64,000 nt of DNA, taken from the NCBI RefSeq assembly GCF_023111095.1, contig NZ_JALGYW010000023.1, positions 17,886-81,885 on the forward strand, read 5' to 3'. The translations under genes and the position numbers were made by a program. How positions within the stretch are numbered: the stretch's first letter is position 1; each line of letters begins with the position of its first letter. Under the pieces are notes generated by a model, which was not told where the DNA came from, ran no database searches, and saw only the letters and a program-made list of their open reading frames with translations. Positions 8,861 to 17,354 of the stretch are shown here, piece by piece. The stretch is from Maribellus sp. YY47. GTDB taxonomy: Bacteria > Bacteroidota > Bacteroidia > Bacteroidales > Prolixibacteraceae.

Positions 8861-8891
8861 CAAAATTGAACATTTGTTGCCGATTTTCAAA
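8861..8891 (-). promoter_or_regulatory. Promoter of map
   Basis: Minus strand: TTTG at 8888-8891, a 19-nt spacer, then CAATTTTG at 8861-8868 (7 of 8 to TAnnTTTG). The predicted transcription start is only about 12 nt before the ATG. Confidence 0.6.
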
Positions 8892-8971
8892 ACCGAACAA
8901 TAAATTTGCAAAAAAGTTTACCCGTCCGTTAAGCAATTTTTATAAGATCGCACGACAATTAATACAAAACC

Positions 8972-9715
8972 ATGGAAACCATTGTTAATATTCACCGACA
9001 GGAACTTTCGACCAAATCGTATTTTGTAAACCGGTTCGCGGAGCTGTCTACTTCTTATTTATTCTGGCAAATCCAGGACATTGCCTGGGAACATGCCGAA
9101 ATGCTGGGAGTAGGGTTTGACAACCTGCAGCAAGACGAGCAGTTTTGGGTGTTGTCGCGCCTGCTGGTGAAAATTGACCGCCGACCGCGATGGGGAGAAA
9201 AATTCAGGTTGGAAACATGGCCGGCCGGAACCGACGGCTTTCTGGCGCACCGCGATATACGTTTTATAGATGAAAGTGGACAAACCATTATTTCTGCAAC
9301 AACCAGCTGGCTGATGCTGGATATTAAAACCAAACGCATTCTTCGCTTCGACACCTTCAATAATTTCCCGTACCACGACGAGCGCGTTTTCGAAGGCTTT
9401 GCAGGCAAGGTACCCGCTCCCAGATCGGACCAGGAGTTATTGTTTACGCCGGTACTACTGAATGAAATCGATGTCAATCAGCATTTCAACAGCGGACGTT
9501 ACCTGGAACGAATCATCGACAGCTACGACTTTGATTTTCACGACCGAAACCGGTTGATTGAGTTTGAGATCAATTTTGCAAAAGAAGGTATTCCGGGAGA
9601 TTTTCTGTCGGTGAAAAAGCAAATTTTAGACGAAAACAACCATCTGTGCAGCGTCGTTCGTCAAAACGACGGCGCCGAATTGATTAAAGCCCGTTTGGTT
9701 TGGGTGCCACGTTAA
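8972..9715 (+). CDS. Acyl-ACP thioesterase (FatA/FatB-like)
   Basis: A 247-residue double hot-dog thioesterase that releases fatty acids from acyl carrier protein. The first hot-dog contains WVLSRLLVKIDRRPRWGE, and the second begins near NEIDVNQHFNSGRYLERIID, where the Asn-x-His pair of the NQHFN segment corresponds to the conserved catalytic region. The length suits the bacterial form, which lacks a transit peptide. The last codons converge with miaA and the two stop codons share TTAA at 9712-9715. Confidence 0.9.
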   Translation: METIVNIHRQELSTKSYFVNRFAELSTSYLFWQIQDIAWEHAEMLGVGFDNLQQDEQFWVLSRLLVKIDRRPRWGEKFRLETWPAGTDGFLAHRDIRFIDESGQTIISATTSWLMLDIKTKRILRFDTFNNFPYHDERVFEGFAGKVPAPRSDQELLFTPVLLNEIDVNQHFNSGRYLERIIDSYDFDFHDRNRLIEFEINFAKEGIPGDFLSVKKQILDENNHLCSVVRQNDGAELIKARLVWVPR

Positions 9716-10659
9716 TGGTTTAACAAGCGTATCACTTCCGCCACTTTCTCTTCCATGGGCAGGTGTCCGTTTATCCAGTGAATTTTGGTGCCGCGTTTTT
9801 CCATGCCGCGAAACCAGGTCATCTGGCGTTTGGCAAACTGGTGGATGGCGATTTCCAATTGGCGAAACATTTCATCGTAGCTCAATTCTCCAATCAGGTG
9901 AAGCGTCAGAAATTTGTACTCTAAGCCGTAATATATGAGTTGGTCAGGAGTCAGGCCCGAATCTAGCAGTTTTTGCACTTCATCGAGCATTCCTTCTTCC
10001 AATCGCTGTTTCAACCGCAAAGTAATTCGGTCGCGCCGCATCTCCCGGTCGAAATCGATCCCTACGTTCAGGCTGTTGATTTCGGGCATTTCCGACGCTT
10101 CCTGCGGATGCTCCGAATAGTACTTTTCTATTTCAATGGCCCGGATAGCGCGCCGATCGGTTTCCACATCGGTATCGTTGTGAAGCCGGTTTTTCATACT
10201 TTTCAGGATTTCGGTAAGCTCGGCCAGTGATTTACCTTCCAGCTCTTTTCGAAGTTCTTTGTTCGGCGGTACTTCAATCAGTCGGTAATTTTTCAAAACA
10301 GCTTCCAAATACAAACCACTTCCACCACACAAAACCGGAAACTTCGAACGTTCCTGAATTTCATTAAAAACACGAATAAAATCAGTTTGAAAACGATATA
10401 CATTGTAATGCACTCCAGCGTTTTCGATATCTACCAAATGCGAAGGAACTTCCACTCCGTTCACAAAATAATCGGCCAAATCTTTTCCGGTTCCAAGGTC
10501 CATTCCCCGATACACCTGGCGCGAATCCGCCGAGATTATTTCTCCGTTAAGGCGGGCAGCGACATGTGCAGCCAATCCTGTTTTCCCGGTGGCTGTTGGT
10601 CCTAATATGGTAAGCAGATTGTATTTCAAGTTGAATCGATTTTGAAGACAAAGAAACAA
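9712..10659 (-). CDS. miaA: tRNA dimethylallyltransferase
   Basis: Transfers the dimethylallyl group to N6 of A37 in tRNAs that read UNN codons. The P-loop GPTATGKT, the DSRQVYRGMDLGTGK substrate segment and a C-terminal KRQMTWFR (tRNA binding) are all present. The length, 315, is normal. The family usually starts very close to the P-loop; here ATG 10659 leaves an 18-residue lead, and TTG at 10629 is an alternative start. It overlaps the stop of the thioesterase by 4 nt, with no terminator between them. Confidence 0.95.
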   Translation of the reverse strand: MFLCLQNRFNLKYNLLTILGPTATGKTGLAAHVAARLNGEIISADSRQVYRGMDLGTGKDLADYFVNGVEVPSHLVDIENAGVHYNVYRFQTDFIRVFNEIQERSKFPVLCGGSGLYLEAVLKNYRLIEVPPNKELRKELEGKSLAELTEILKSMKNRLHNDTDVETDRRAIRAIEIEKYYSEHPQEASEMPEINSLNVGIDFDREMRRDRITLRLKQRLEEGMLDEVQKLLDSGLTPDQLIYYGLEYKFLTLHLIGELSYDEMFRQLEIAIHQFAKRQMTWFRGMEKRGTKIHWINGHLPMEEKVAEVIRLLNH

Positions 10660-10762
10660 ATAATTAAGATTTTTGCCCGAACAATCCAGCGTTAAAACCC
10701 CAAAGACTTTTTAAAATTTTTCGATTATTCCGGAAAGTAAAAAAAGCAAGCAGCTAAATATT

Positions 10763-10770
10763 TATATTTG
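10763..10770 (+). promoter_or_regulatory. Candidate -7 box for cutC
   Basis: TATATTTG exactly matches TAnnTTTG and lies 26 nt before the cutC ATG. No clear -33 TTTG is seen at the right distance. Confidence 0.4.
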
Positions 10771-10796
10771 AGCCAGTACCAAAATTCAAATGTTTT

Positions 10797-11420
10797 ATGA
10801 TAAAGGAAGCGTGTGTTGAGTCGTTCGAGGAAGCCAAACTGGCCGAAGAAAGAGGAGCCAATCGCATTGAGTTGTGTTCCGATTTGGCAAACGACGGACT
10901 TACCCCCTCGTTCGCGTTGATGCAAAAAGCTTGCTCCGGATTGCAAATTCCGGTGATGGTGATGGCACGCCCCCGCGCGGGAAATTTTGTTCACACAGAA
11001 GATGAAATCGAAAAAATGAAAATCGCCATCGACCAGGCAAAAGAAGCCGGTGCTGCCGGGGTAGTATTTGGACTGCTGACTCCCGACAACAAAATTGATG
11101 AGAAAAACACCCGTATCCTGGCGGAATACGCACAGCCCTTGCCTGTAACCTTTCATAAAGCCATCGACGAACTGGAGGATCCGGTAGAAGGTGTGCGTGT
11201 TTTAAAAACCATCCCCGGAATAAAACGTATCCTTACCTCAGGTGGAAAAGCCACGGCCGTGGAAGGGCAAGAAATGATACGCAAAATGATTAAGGAAGCC
11301 GAAGATCAAATCATTATCCTGGTAGCCGGAAAAGTACTGGATTCAAATGTGGAAGAGATTAGCCGGATTACAGGTGCAGACGAACTACACGGAAGAAGAA
11401 TTGTAGGACAACTTGTGTAA
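10797..11420 (+). CDS. cutC: CutC family copper homeostasis protein
   Basis: A 207-residue TIM-barrel protein of the CutC family, cytosolic and linked to copper tolerance, although the biochemical role is unsettled. Diagnostic segments are EACVESFEEA at the N-terminus, GANRIELCSDL, MARPRAGNFVHTEDE, GVVFGLL, TFHKAIDE and RILTSGG. It is somewhat shorter than E. coli CutC (248), mostly at the C-terminus, as in other Bacteroidota. No copper-transport genes are nearby. A GH29 gene follows after 54 nt and may be co-transcribed. Confidence 0.93.
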   Translation: MIKEACVESFEEAKLAEERGANRIELCSDLANDGLTPSFALMQKACSGLQIPVMVMARPRAGNFVHTEDEIEKMKIAIDQAKEAGAAGVVFGLLTPDNKIDEKNTRILAEYAQPLPVTFHKAIDELEDPVEGVRVLKTIPGIKRILTSGGKATAVEGQEMIRKMIKEAEDQIIILVAGKVLDSNVEEISRITGADELHGRRIVGQLV

Positions 11421-11474
11421 CTGTCGAAGTTCTCAGTCTAACGTAAAAATCAGAAACTTATAAAAATACCGTTC

Positions 11475-12953
11475 ATGAAAAAACTAACTTTTATTATTCC
11501 CCTCCTGTTTGCATTTTTTGCACAGGCGCAAATGGAGCACGAAATAACCGATTATGTATGGCCTACCGACGAAAAGGTGTTGCAAAAACTCGAAGACTGG
11601 CAAGACCTGAAATTCGGATTATTGATGCACTGGGGAGCATACAGCCAGTGGGGAATTGTTGAATCGTGGTCGATTTGCCCCGAAGATTACGGCTGGTGCG
11701 AACGCAAAAAAGGAAGTAATCCCGACGATTATTTCACGTACAAAAAGGAATACGAAAACCTGAAACTGTCGTTTAATCCTGTAAATTTTGACCCCGGGAA
11801 ATGGGCGGAAGCAGCCAAAAACGCAGGAATGAAATACGTGGTTTTCACCACCAAACATCACGACGGTTTTTGTATGTTCGACTCAAAATACACCGACTAT
11901 AAAATTACCGACAAAGAATGCCCCTTTAGTGTAAATCCAAAGGCAAATGTTGCCAAAGAGGTTTTTGATGCTTTTCGTGCCGAAGGTTTGTGGGCAGGAG
12001 CTTACTTCTCAAAACCCGACTGGCACAGTCCGTACTACTGGGATCCGAAATTCCCGCCACTCGACCGAAATGTAAATTATGATCCGGCCGAACATCCGGA
12101 GAAATGGGAAAAGTTTGTGGAATTCACGCAAAACCAAATCATGGAGCTGCTGACCGACTATGGGAAAATTGATATTCTGTGGCTCGATGGTGGCTGGGTT
12201 GCCCAGAAATCGGAGGAAGAAATGACCCGCTATTACGAACGTATTGCCCAAAATCCGGGATCTGGATTTCCAAAAACAAGGGAAGTAAACCAGGACATCC
12301 GCATGGACGAACTGGCTGCCAAAGCACGCGAAAAGCAACCCGGACTTATTGTGGTTGACCGTGCCGTGAAAGGCCCCAACCAAAACTACCTGACCCCTGA
12401 AAACAAAGTGCCCGAAACACAGCTTCCTTATCCGTGGGAATCGTGCATTATTGCAGGCGGCGGCTGGGCGTGGGTTCCCAATCCGCAGTACATGAGCCCG
12501 AAACAGGCGATTCATATGCTGATAGACATTGTAGCCAAAGGTGGAAATCTTCTGTACAACATTGGCCCGGCACCCGACGGAACCTGGCCCGAAGATGCCT
12601 ATAAACTGCTGGATGCCATGGGCAAATGGATTGATGTAAACGGAGAAGCGATTTACTCAACCCGTGCGATTGCCCCCTACAAAAGCGACAATATTTGTCT
12701 TACTCAGCAAAAAGACAGCAAAGCCGTTTATGCACTTTACCTCGAACAGGAAGACGGTGCAGGATTGCCCGCATCGTTTACCGTTAAAGGAATAAAAGCT
12801 GCCAAAGGTGCCAAACTTAGCATGCTCGGTGCCGGCGGAACACTGAAATGGGAAAACACAACTAACGGGGTGAAAGTGTACATTCCTGCGATTTTAAGAA
12901 CCAACCTGCCGTGCGACCTGGCGTGGGCAGTAAAAATATCGGCCGTGGAATAA
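11475..12953 (+). CDS. Secreted alpha-L-fucosidase, GH29
   Basis: A 492-residue exported GH29 enzyme with a signal peptide at 1-19 (FAFFAQAQ). The (beta/alpha)8 domain starts with WQDLKFGLLMHWGAYSQWG; FTTKHHDGFCMFDS is the substrate-binding HHDGF motif, and DILWLDGGW carries the probable nucleophile Asp. A small C-terminal beta domain starts around residue 400. It removes alpha-L-fucose from glycans; linkage specificity cannot be read here. GH29 needs no metal. A terminator follows immediately. A second, distant GH29 lies at 36758-38506. Confidence 0.92.
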   Translation: MKKLTFIIPLLFAFFAQAQMEHEITDYVWPTDEKVLQKLEDWQDLKFGLLMHWGAYSQWGIVESWSICPEDYGWCERKKGSNPDDYFTYKKEYENLKLSFNPVNFDPGKWAEAAKNAGMKYVVFTTKHHDGFCMFDSKYTDYKITDKECPFSVNPKANVAKEVFDAFRAEGLWAGAYFSKPDWHSPYYWDPKFPPLDRNVNYDPAEHPEKWEKFVEFTQNQIMELLTDYGKIDILWLDGGWVAQKSEEEMTRYYERIAQNPGSGFPKTREVNQDIRMDELAAKAREKQPGLIVVDRAVKGPNQNYLTPENKVPETQLPYPWESCIIAGGGWAWVPNPQYMSPKQAIHMLIDIVAKGGNLLYNIGPAPDGTWPEDAYKLLDAMGKWIDVNGEAIYSTRAIAPYKSDNICLTQQKDSKAVYALYLEQEDGAGLPASFTVKGIKAAKGAKLSMLGAGGTLKWENTTNGVKVYIPAILRTNLPCDLAWAVKISAVE

Positions 12954-12977
12954 GCATTTTCTCACGCTGCCTGAAAG

Positions 12978-13014
12978 AGCCGTTCTTCTTTGTTGAGGAA
13001 CGGCTTTTTTTTTT
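12978..13014 (+). terminator. Terminator after the first GH29 gene
   Basis: An 8-bp perfect stem, AGCCGTTC / GAACGGCT, with a 12-nt loop and a run of T through 13014. Confidence 0.85.
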
Positions 13015-13098
13015 AAGACAAGTGTTTTGATCAAAGATGAAGTCTTCTGATTCATATTTATGTTAATTTTAAAAGACTAAAATTAGAATCCCGGATTT

Positions 13099-13944
13099 AT
13101 GAAAACTCTTGAATTACACGACTCAATGACTTTTAAAAACAATTTCATTAAAACCAGAATATATCGACTGGTAGAAAAAGGATCACATGGCAATCGAATG
13201 AATAAATACTTCGACTATTTTATAATGTCACTGATTATCCTCAGTGTGATTTCAATAATTCTCGAGTCAATCCCCGAGATCAACAATGAATATCGCCGCT
13301 TACTTAGAGGGTTCAATGTATTTTCAATTGTTGTATTCACCATTGAATACGTGCTGCGTTTGTATGTTTCCGATTTAACTCACCCAGCCAAGACCAGGAC
13401 AAAATCAGCATTTAAATTTATTTTTTCGGGCTATGGCTTAATCGACCTGTTGGCCATTCTACCGTTCTATTTGCCAATGCTTATAAAAATGGATTTGAGA
13501 TTTTTACGGGCGTTACGCTTAACACGATTTCTCAGAATACTGAAAGTCAACAGATATAATGATTCCTTGAACTTAATCTGGACTGTTGTAAAGGAAAAGA
13601 AGTCAGAATTAGCGGTCACAGGATTTGTAACCTTCCTAATTCTTCTGATTGCGTCGTTCACAATGTACTATGTTGAAGGAGAAAAACAACCTGAACAATT
13701 CCCCAATATAATGGCTTCCTTTTGGTGGGCCATTGCAACACTGACGACGGTTGGCTATGGCGATGTTTATCCGGTCACCGGTTTGGGAAAATGCATAAGC
13801 GGAATAATCGCCTTACTTGGAATAGGTATTATTGCACTGCCAACAGGATTAATCAGTGCAGGATTTATGGGAAAAATTGAAAAACGAAAGCATGTTTCTC
13901 AAGAAAAAGCTTGCCCGCATTGTGGTCATCCAATTAATGAATAA
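13099..13944 (+). CDS. Voltage-gated (Kv-type) potassium channel, six TM segments
   Basis: A 281-residue inner-membrane ion channel. S1 is near 40-58 and S2 near 72-90. The S4 voltage sensor shows regularly spaced Arg (RFLRALRLTRFLRILK, about 132-147), S5 is near 170-190, and the pore loop TLTTVGYGDVYP carries the K+ selectivity filter. S6 ends at about 255. The short cytosolic tail ends in a CPHCGH knuckle, a single CxxC pair that could bind metal as a dimer or tetramer (inference). It may set membrane potential or K+ leak. No partner gene is visible. Confidence 0.9.
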   Translation: MKTLELHDSMTFKNNFIKTRIYRLVEKGSHGNRMNKYFDYFIMSLIILSVISIILESIPEINNEYRRLLRGFNVFSIVVFTIEYVLRLYVSDLTHPAKTRTKSAFKFIFSGYGLIDLLAILPFYLPMLIKMDLRFLRALRLTRFLRILKVNRYNDSLNLIWTVVKEKKSELAVTGFVTFLILLIASFTMYYVEGEKQPEQFPNIMASFWWAIATLTTVGYGDVYPVTGLGKCISGIIALLGIGIIALPTGLISAGFMGKIEKRKHVSQEKACPHCGHPINE

Positions 13945-14320
13945 TTTGACACTAAGAGGCGAATAAAATACTGCAACAGAATCCTATCCGACATTCTACA
14001 AAAGTTGATTCGGTGTATATTCCCTGATATCAACAAATTGTTCCCCAATTATCATTTCGAAAGAGTTGAACGACAATTAGAGCCTTAGTGCTTCGAAAAG
14101 ATATTTCGTTCCGTTAACTTTTACAGACACACCAGCAGTTTACCTCAACATTAACAATCTGACAAAAAGGACACAACGTCACGTATCTTTCAGATTAAGA
14201 ACTATTTTCGCGCGCTGATCTTACGGCAACATTTTAAAATTATTCAGGGAACGGTCAAACACATCGCTTGCAAGCAAACCATTTTCAGACAAAGAAAAAA
14301 CGTTCCACAAAACAATCACC
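13945..14320. other. Intergenic region before the SulP gene
   Basis: About 375 nt without a credible ORF, hairpin with U tract or consensus promoter. I see nothing specific in it. Confidence 0.3.
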
Positions 14321-15895
14321 ATGAAGTTTCAATTTCAGTTTATCGATAAAAAACAAGGCAGTATTAAAGACGATCTGCTTTCGGGATTAACCGTTTCGCT
14401 GGCCTTGGTGCCCGAGGCTGTGGCTTTTGCTTTTGTAGCCGGAGTCTCTCCCATTGTTGGCTTGTACGGCGCTTTTATGATGGGGCTGGTTACCTCGCTC
14501 ATTGGCGGCCGACCGGGAATGATTTCGGGCGCTACCGGGGCCATGGCGGTGGTGATGGTAAGCCTGGTGCAAAAAGGAAATACCATGGGCGAAATGCAGG
14601 GCCTGCAATACCTGTTTGCCACCCTTATCCTGACCGGGATTATCCAAAACCTTTTTGGCATTTTCAAGCTCGGAAAGTTTATTCGCCTGGTACCGCATTC
14701 GGTCATGATGGGCTTTGTAAACGGTCTCGCCATTGTGATCTTTCTTTCGCAGCTGAACATGTTCAAAGCGGGCAGCGAGTGGCTCAGCGGCGCGCCCCTT
14801 TTCACCATGCTCGGGCTGGTGGCGCTCACCATGGCGATTATGATTGTGCTGCCCAAAATCAGCAAAGCCATACCGGCCGCGCTGGCGGGTATACTGGTGG
14901 TTTCGGCCCTTGTTATTTTTGGAAACATCGAAACCGAAACCGTAAAATCCTTTATCCAGTCGGGCGGCGGCGAAGGCATCAAAGCCGGGCTACCCACGTT
15001 TAATGTCCCCCTGATTCCCTTTAGCCTCGAAACCCTGAAACTGATTTTACCTTACTCGCTGATCCTGGCAGGCGTGGGTTTAATTGAATCGCTGATGACG
15101 CTGAACCTGGTCGACGAACTCACCGAAACACGCGGCAGCGGCAACCGCGAGTGCGTGGCACAGGGAACCGCCAACATCATCAACGGATTTTTTGGAGGAA
15201 TGGGTGGTTGTGCCATGATCGGGCAAAGCATCATCAACATAAAATCGGGCGGGCGCGGTCGTCTCTCCGGAATTGTTGCGGCCATTATGCTGCTGATGTT
15301 CATTCTTTTTGCGTCGGGGTATATTGAAATGATACCGATTGCTGCCCTGGTGGGTGTAATGTTTATGGTGGTGATCGGCACCTTCGCTTGGAGCACCTTT
15401 AAGATCATCAATAAAATCCCGGTGTCTGATTTAATTGTGATTGTGCTGGTGACCGGATTGACCGTTGTTTTCGACCTCGCGGTGGCGGTTTTATCGGGCG
15501 TAATTGTTTCGGCGCTTGTTTTCTCGTGGGAAAATGCCAAGCGCATCCGGGCACGCAAAAGCGTCGATGAACACGGAATCAAACACTACGAGATTTTTGG
15601 CCCCCTGTTTTTTGGATCGACGACCCTTTTTCAAACCAAGTTCGATGTTCAAAACGATCCGGATGAAGTGATTGTTGATTTCAAGGAATCGCGCATCATG
15701 GACCAGTCGGCCATTGAAGCCATCAACAAGCTGGCCGAGCGCTACCAGAAAGTGGGGAAAAACATTCACCTGCGCCACCTGAGCAAGGACTGCATCAAAC
15801 TGGTGAAAAAAGCCGAAAAGATCTGCGATGTAAATGTGCTGGAAGACCCCAATTATTTTGTGGCCATCGACCATTACAATCGCCTGTCGAAATAA
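14321..15895 (+). CDS. SulP family anion transporter with STAS domain
   Basis: A 524-residue inner-membrane SLC26/SulP transporter. The N-terminal core has the SulP signature (GLTVSLALVPEAVAFAFVAGVSP), followed by about 14 hydrophobic segments up to about residue 405. A cytosolic STAS domain at about 425-515 contains VIVDFKESRIMDQSAIEAI. Members carry sulfate, bicarbonate or dicarboxylates; the substrate is not readable here, and no sulfate-assimilation or carbonic-anhydrase gene is adjacent. The gene has visibly higher GC and more c/g-ending codons than its neighbours (for example 14760-15250), a possible sign of transfer. Confidence 0.92.
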   Translation: MKFQFQFIDKKQGSIKDDLLSGLTVSLALVPEAVAFAFVAGVSPIVGLYGAFMMGLVTSLIGGRPGMISGATGAMAVVMVSLVQKGNTMGEMQGLQYLFATLILTGIIQNLFGIFKLGKFIRLVPHSVMMGFVNGLAIVIFLSQLNMFKAGSEWLSGAPLFTMLGLVALTMAIMIVLPKISKAIPAALAGILVVSALVIFGNIETETVKSFIQSGGGEGIKAGLPTFNVPLIPFSLETLKLILPYSLILAGVGLIESLMTLNLVDELTETRGSGNRECVAQGTANIINGFFGGMGGCAMIGQSIINIKSGGRGRLSGIVAAIMLLMFILFASGYIEMIPIAALVGVMFMVVIGTFAWSTFKIINKIPVSDLIVIVLVTGLTVVFDLAVAVLSGVIVSALVFSWENAKRIRARKSVDEHGIKHYEIFGPLFFGSTTLFQTKFDVQNDPDEVIVDFKESRIMDQSAIEAINKLAERYQKVGKNIHLRHLSKDCIKLVKKAEKICDVNVLEDPNYFVAIDHYNRLSK

Positions 15896-16291
15896 GATCA
15901 TTTAATAATCATTCCGTTCTACAGCATTTTCGAACGAAGGAGCAGGCTTAGCACGTATTCTTTTGACTTTTTTTGAATCATCGAACAAGTTCAGGATTTG
16001 CAACCAGAGGCAATCAAAAAACGGATGGCCTATTTTTATCGATCCCGGAATCGAAATACTGACTTAGAGAGAGCGGGAAGCTCCGAGGAACCGAGGAGAT
16101 CACCCGTCCGAACTTAGTCAGGATGAAGATAATGGGTGAAGATAAAAATCAGCCTTGACTTTTCTGCTTCGTCTTTGCGTCAAGGCAAAGATGAAGGCCT
16201 CCGGCAGGAAAACATTTGTATCGAATCATACTTTTTAATTGAATAATCAGGAAAATGGTATAATTTTCCACCTCAGAAAAACAGGACAACA
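15896..16291. other. Spacer with two competing hairpins
   Basis: No gene. GCCTTGAC (16152-16159) pairs with GTCAAGGC (16179-16186), while CTTTGC (16173-16178) pairs with GCAAAG (16185-16190), so the two stems exclude each other. No U tract follows. It may be a decayed intergenic repeat rather than an attenuator. Confidence 0.35.
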
Positions 16292-17014
16292 TTGACAGCA
16301 GAAAAACGCACGAAACGTAAAAAACGCCGACTCAAAAAGAAATACAAGATTCGCTTAATCGTGCTGGCAGTAATTGCACTTGCGGGGCTTGTTCTTTATT
16401 TTCCGGCCAAGAAGAAGGTAAACGCGATGCTTCACCCGGCTCCCATCGGCACGGTAAAAGTGGACTGGTACACAGACCTGAATTTAAAACACCTGAAATA
16501 CGCCCAAAAGAACGGGATCGCACCTTTCAAAACCAACGAGCAACTAGAAATCGGTGTTCCTGAGTTATTGAAAACCGGGAAACTGGAACACATTTCCGAC
16601 AACGGCTATTACCGCATTTGTCCGCTTACGCATTCGCATCCCTACCTCACACCTTCTGCCAAAAATTTCCTGGAAGAACTGGGCAAGCGGTTCTCGCAAA
16701 AACTGGACGAGCACGATCTGCCACACTATTATTACCAGATAAGTTCGCTGCTGCGCACCACCGAAAACCAGAAAAAGCTAAGCCGCAGCAACGGAAACGC
16801 TTCTCCCAATACCTCGCATTTGTATGCCACAACTTTCGATATTCCGTATTTCACGGTGATGAAGCGAACGCTGTTTTGGAACGAAGCCGAAGTGACCGAT
16901 GGCCGCGCCAGCAAATTACTTTCCGAAGCCATTGGCGAATTGCGGAAAGAAGGCCGCTGCGTGGTGGTTACCGAACGTAACGAACGCTGTTTTCACATCA
17001 CGGTCACAGATTAA
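16292..17014 (+). CDS. DUF5715 family membrane-anchored protein, possible M15-like peptidase
   Basis: A 240-residue protein with a very basic N-terminal tail, one TM helix at about 24-42 and a periplasmic domain. SNGNASPNTSHLYATTFDIPY resembles the SxHxxGxAxD zinc motif of D,D-carboxypeptidase-like M15/VanY folds, and the closing ERNERCFHITV supplies a Glu and a His as in that fold (inference from pattern). I recognise it as DUF5715-like; function is not established. The start is TTG 16292, the only start that keeps the TM anchor; the first ATG is at residue 45, after the helix. Confidence 0.72.
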   Translation: MTAEKRTKRKKRRLKKKYKIRLIVLAVIALAGLVLYFPAKKKVNAMLHPAPIGTVKVDWYTDLNLKHLKYAQKNGIAPFKTNEQLEIGVPELLKTGKLEHISDNGYYRICPLTHSHPYLTPSAKNFLEELGKRFSQKLDEHDLPHYYYQISSLLRTTENQKKLSRSNGNASPNTSHLYATTFDIPYFTVMKRTLFWNEAEVTDGRASKLLSEAIGELRKEGRCVVVTERNERCFHITVTD

Positions 17015-17354
17015 ACTGCAACTCATCCTGACTCATAAAAAGGTTCACGCAAAGCAAATAAGAAAACGCAAAGACCGCAAAACAGTAATTACAGGATACC
17101 TTTTTAGGCATCAAAAAAAACAAACAGCAAGCGATGTTTTTGCTGATAGTTAAGTGTCTATCCGCTTTAATATTTTTCTGAAAGTCAATGTTAAAAAATA
17201 TCCAATTCTCAATTTTGAATGTAAAATATCCAACAAAATGCAGGAAATTGGATATTGAGAATTCTACATTGGATATCCTGCATTAAAAATCAAAAACAAA
17301 TCCCGGACAGGAGTATACATTTTAACTTTCATTTCTGTTGGTGATTCCTCAGAA
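17015..17354. repeat. Spacer with mosaic direct and inverted word repeats
   Basis: No gene. Between 17199 and 17285 the words ATATCCAAT, TCTCAAT and AATGCAGG recur in direct and inverted order (for example ATATCCAATTCTCAATTTTG against the reverse of AATTGGATATTGAGAATT at 17245-17262). It gives several alternative stems but no U-tract terminator. Confidence 0.5.
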
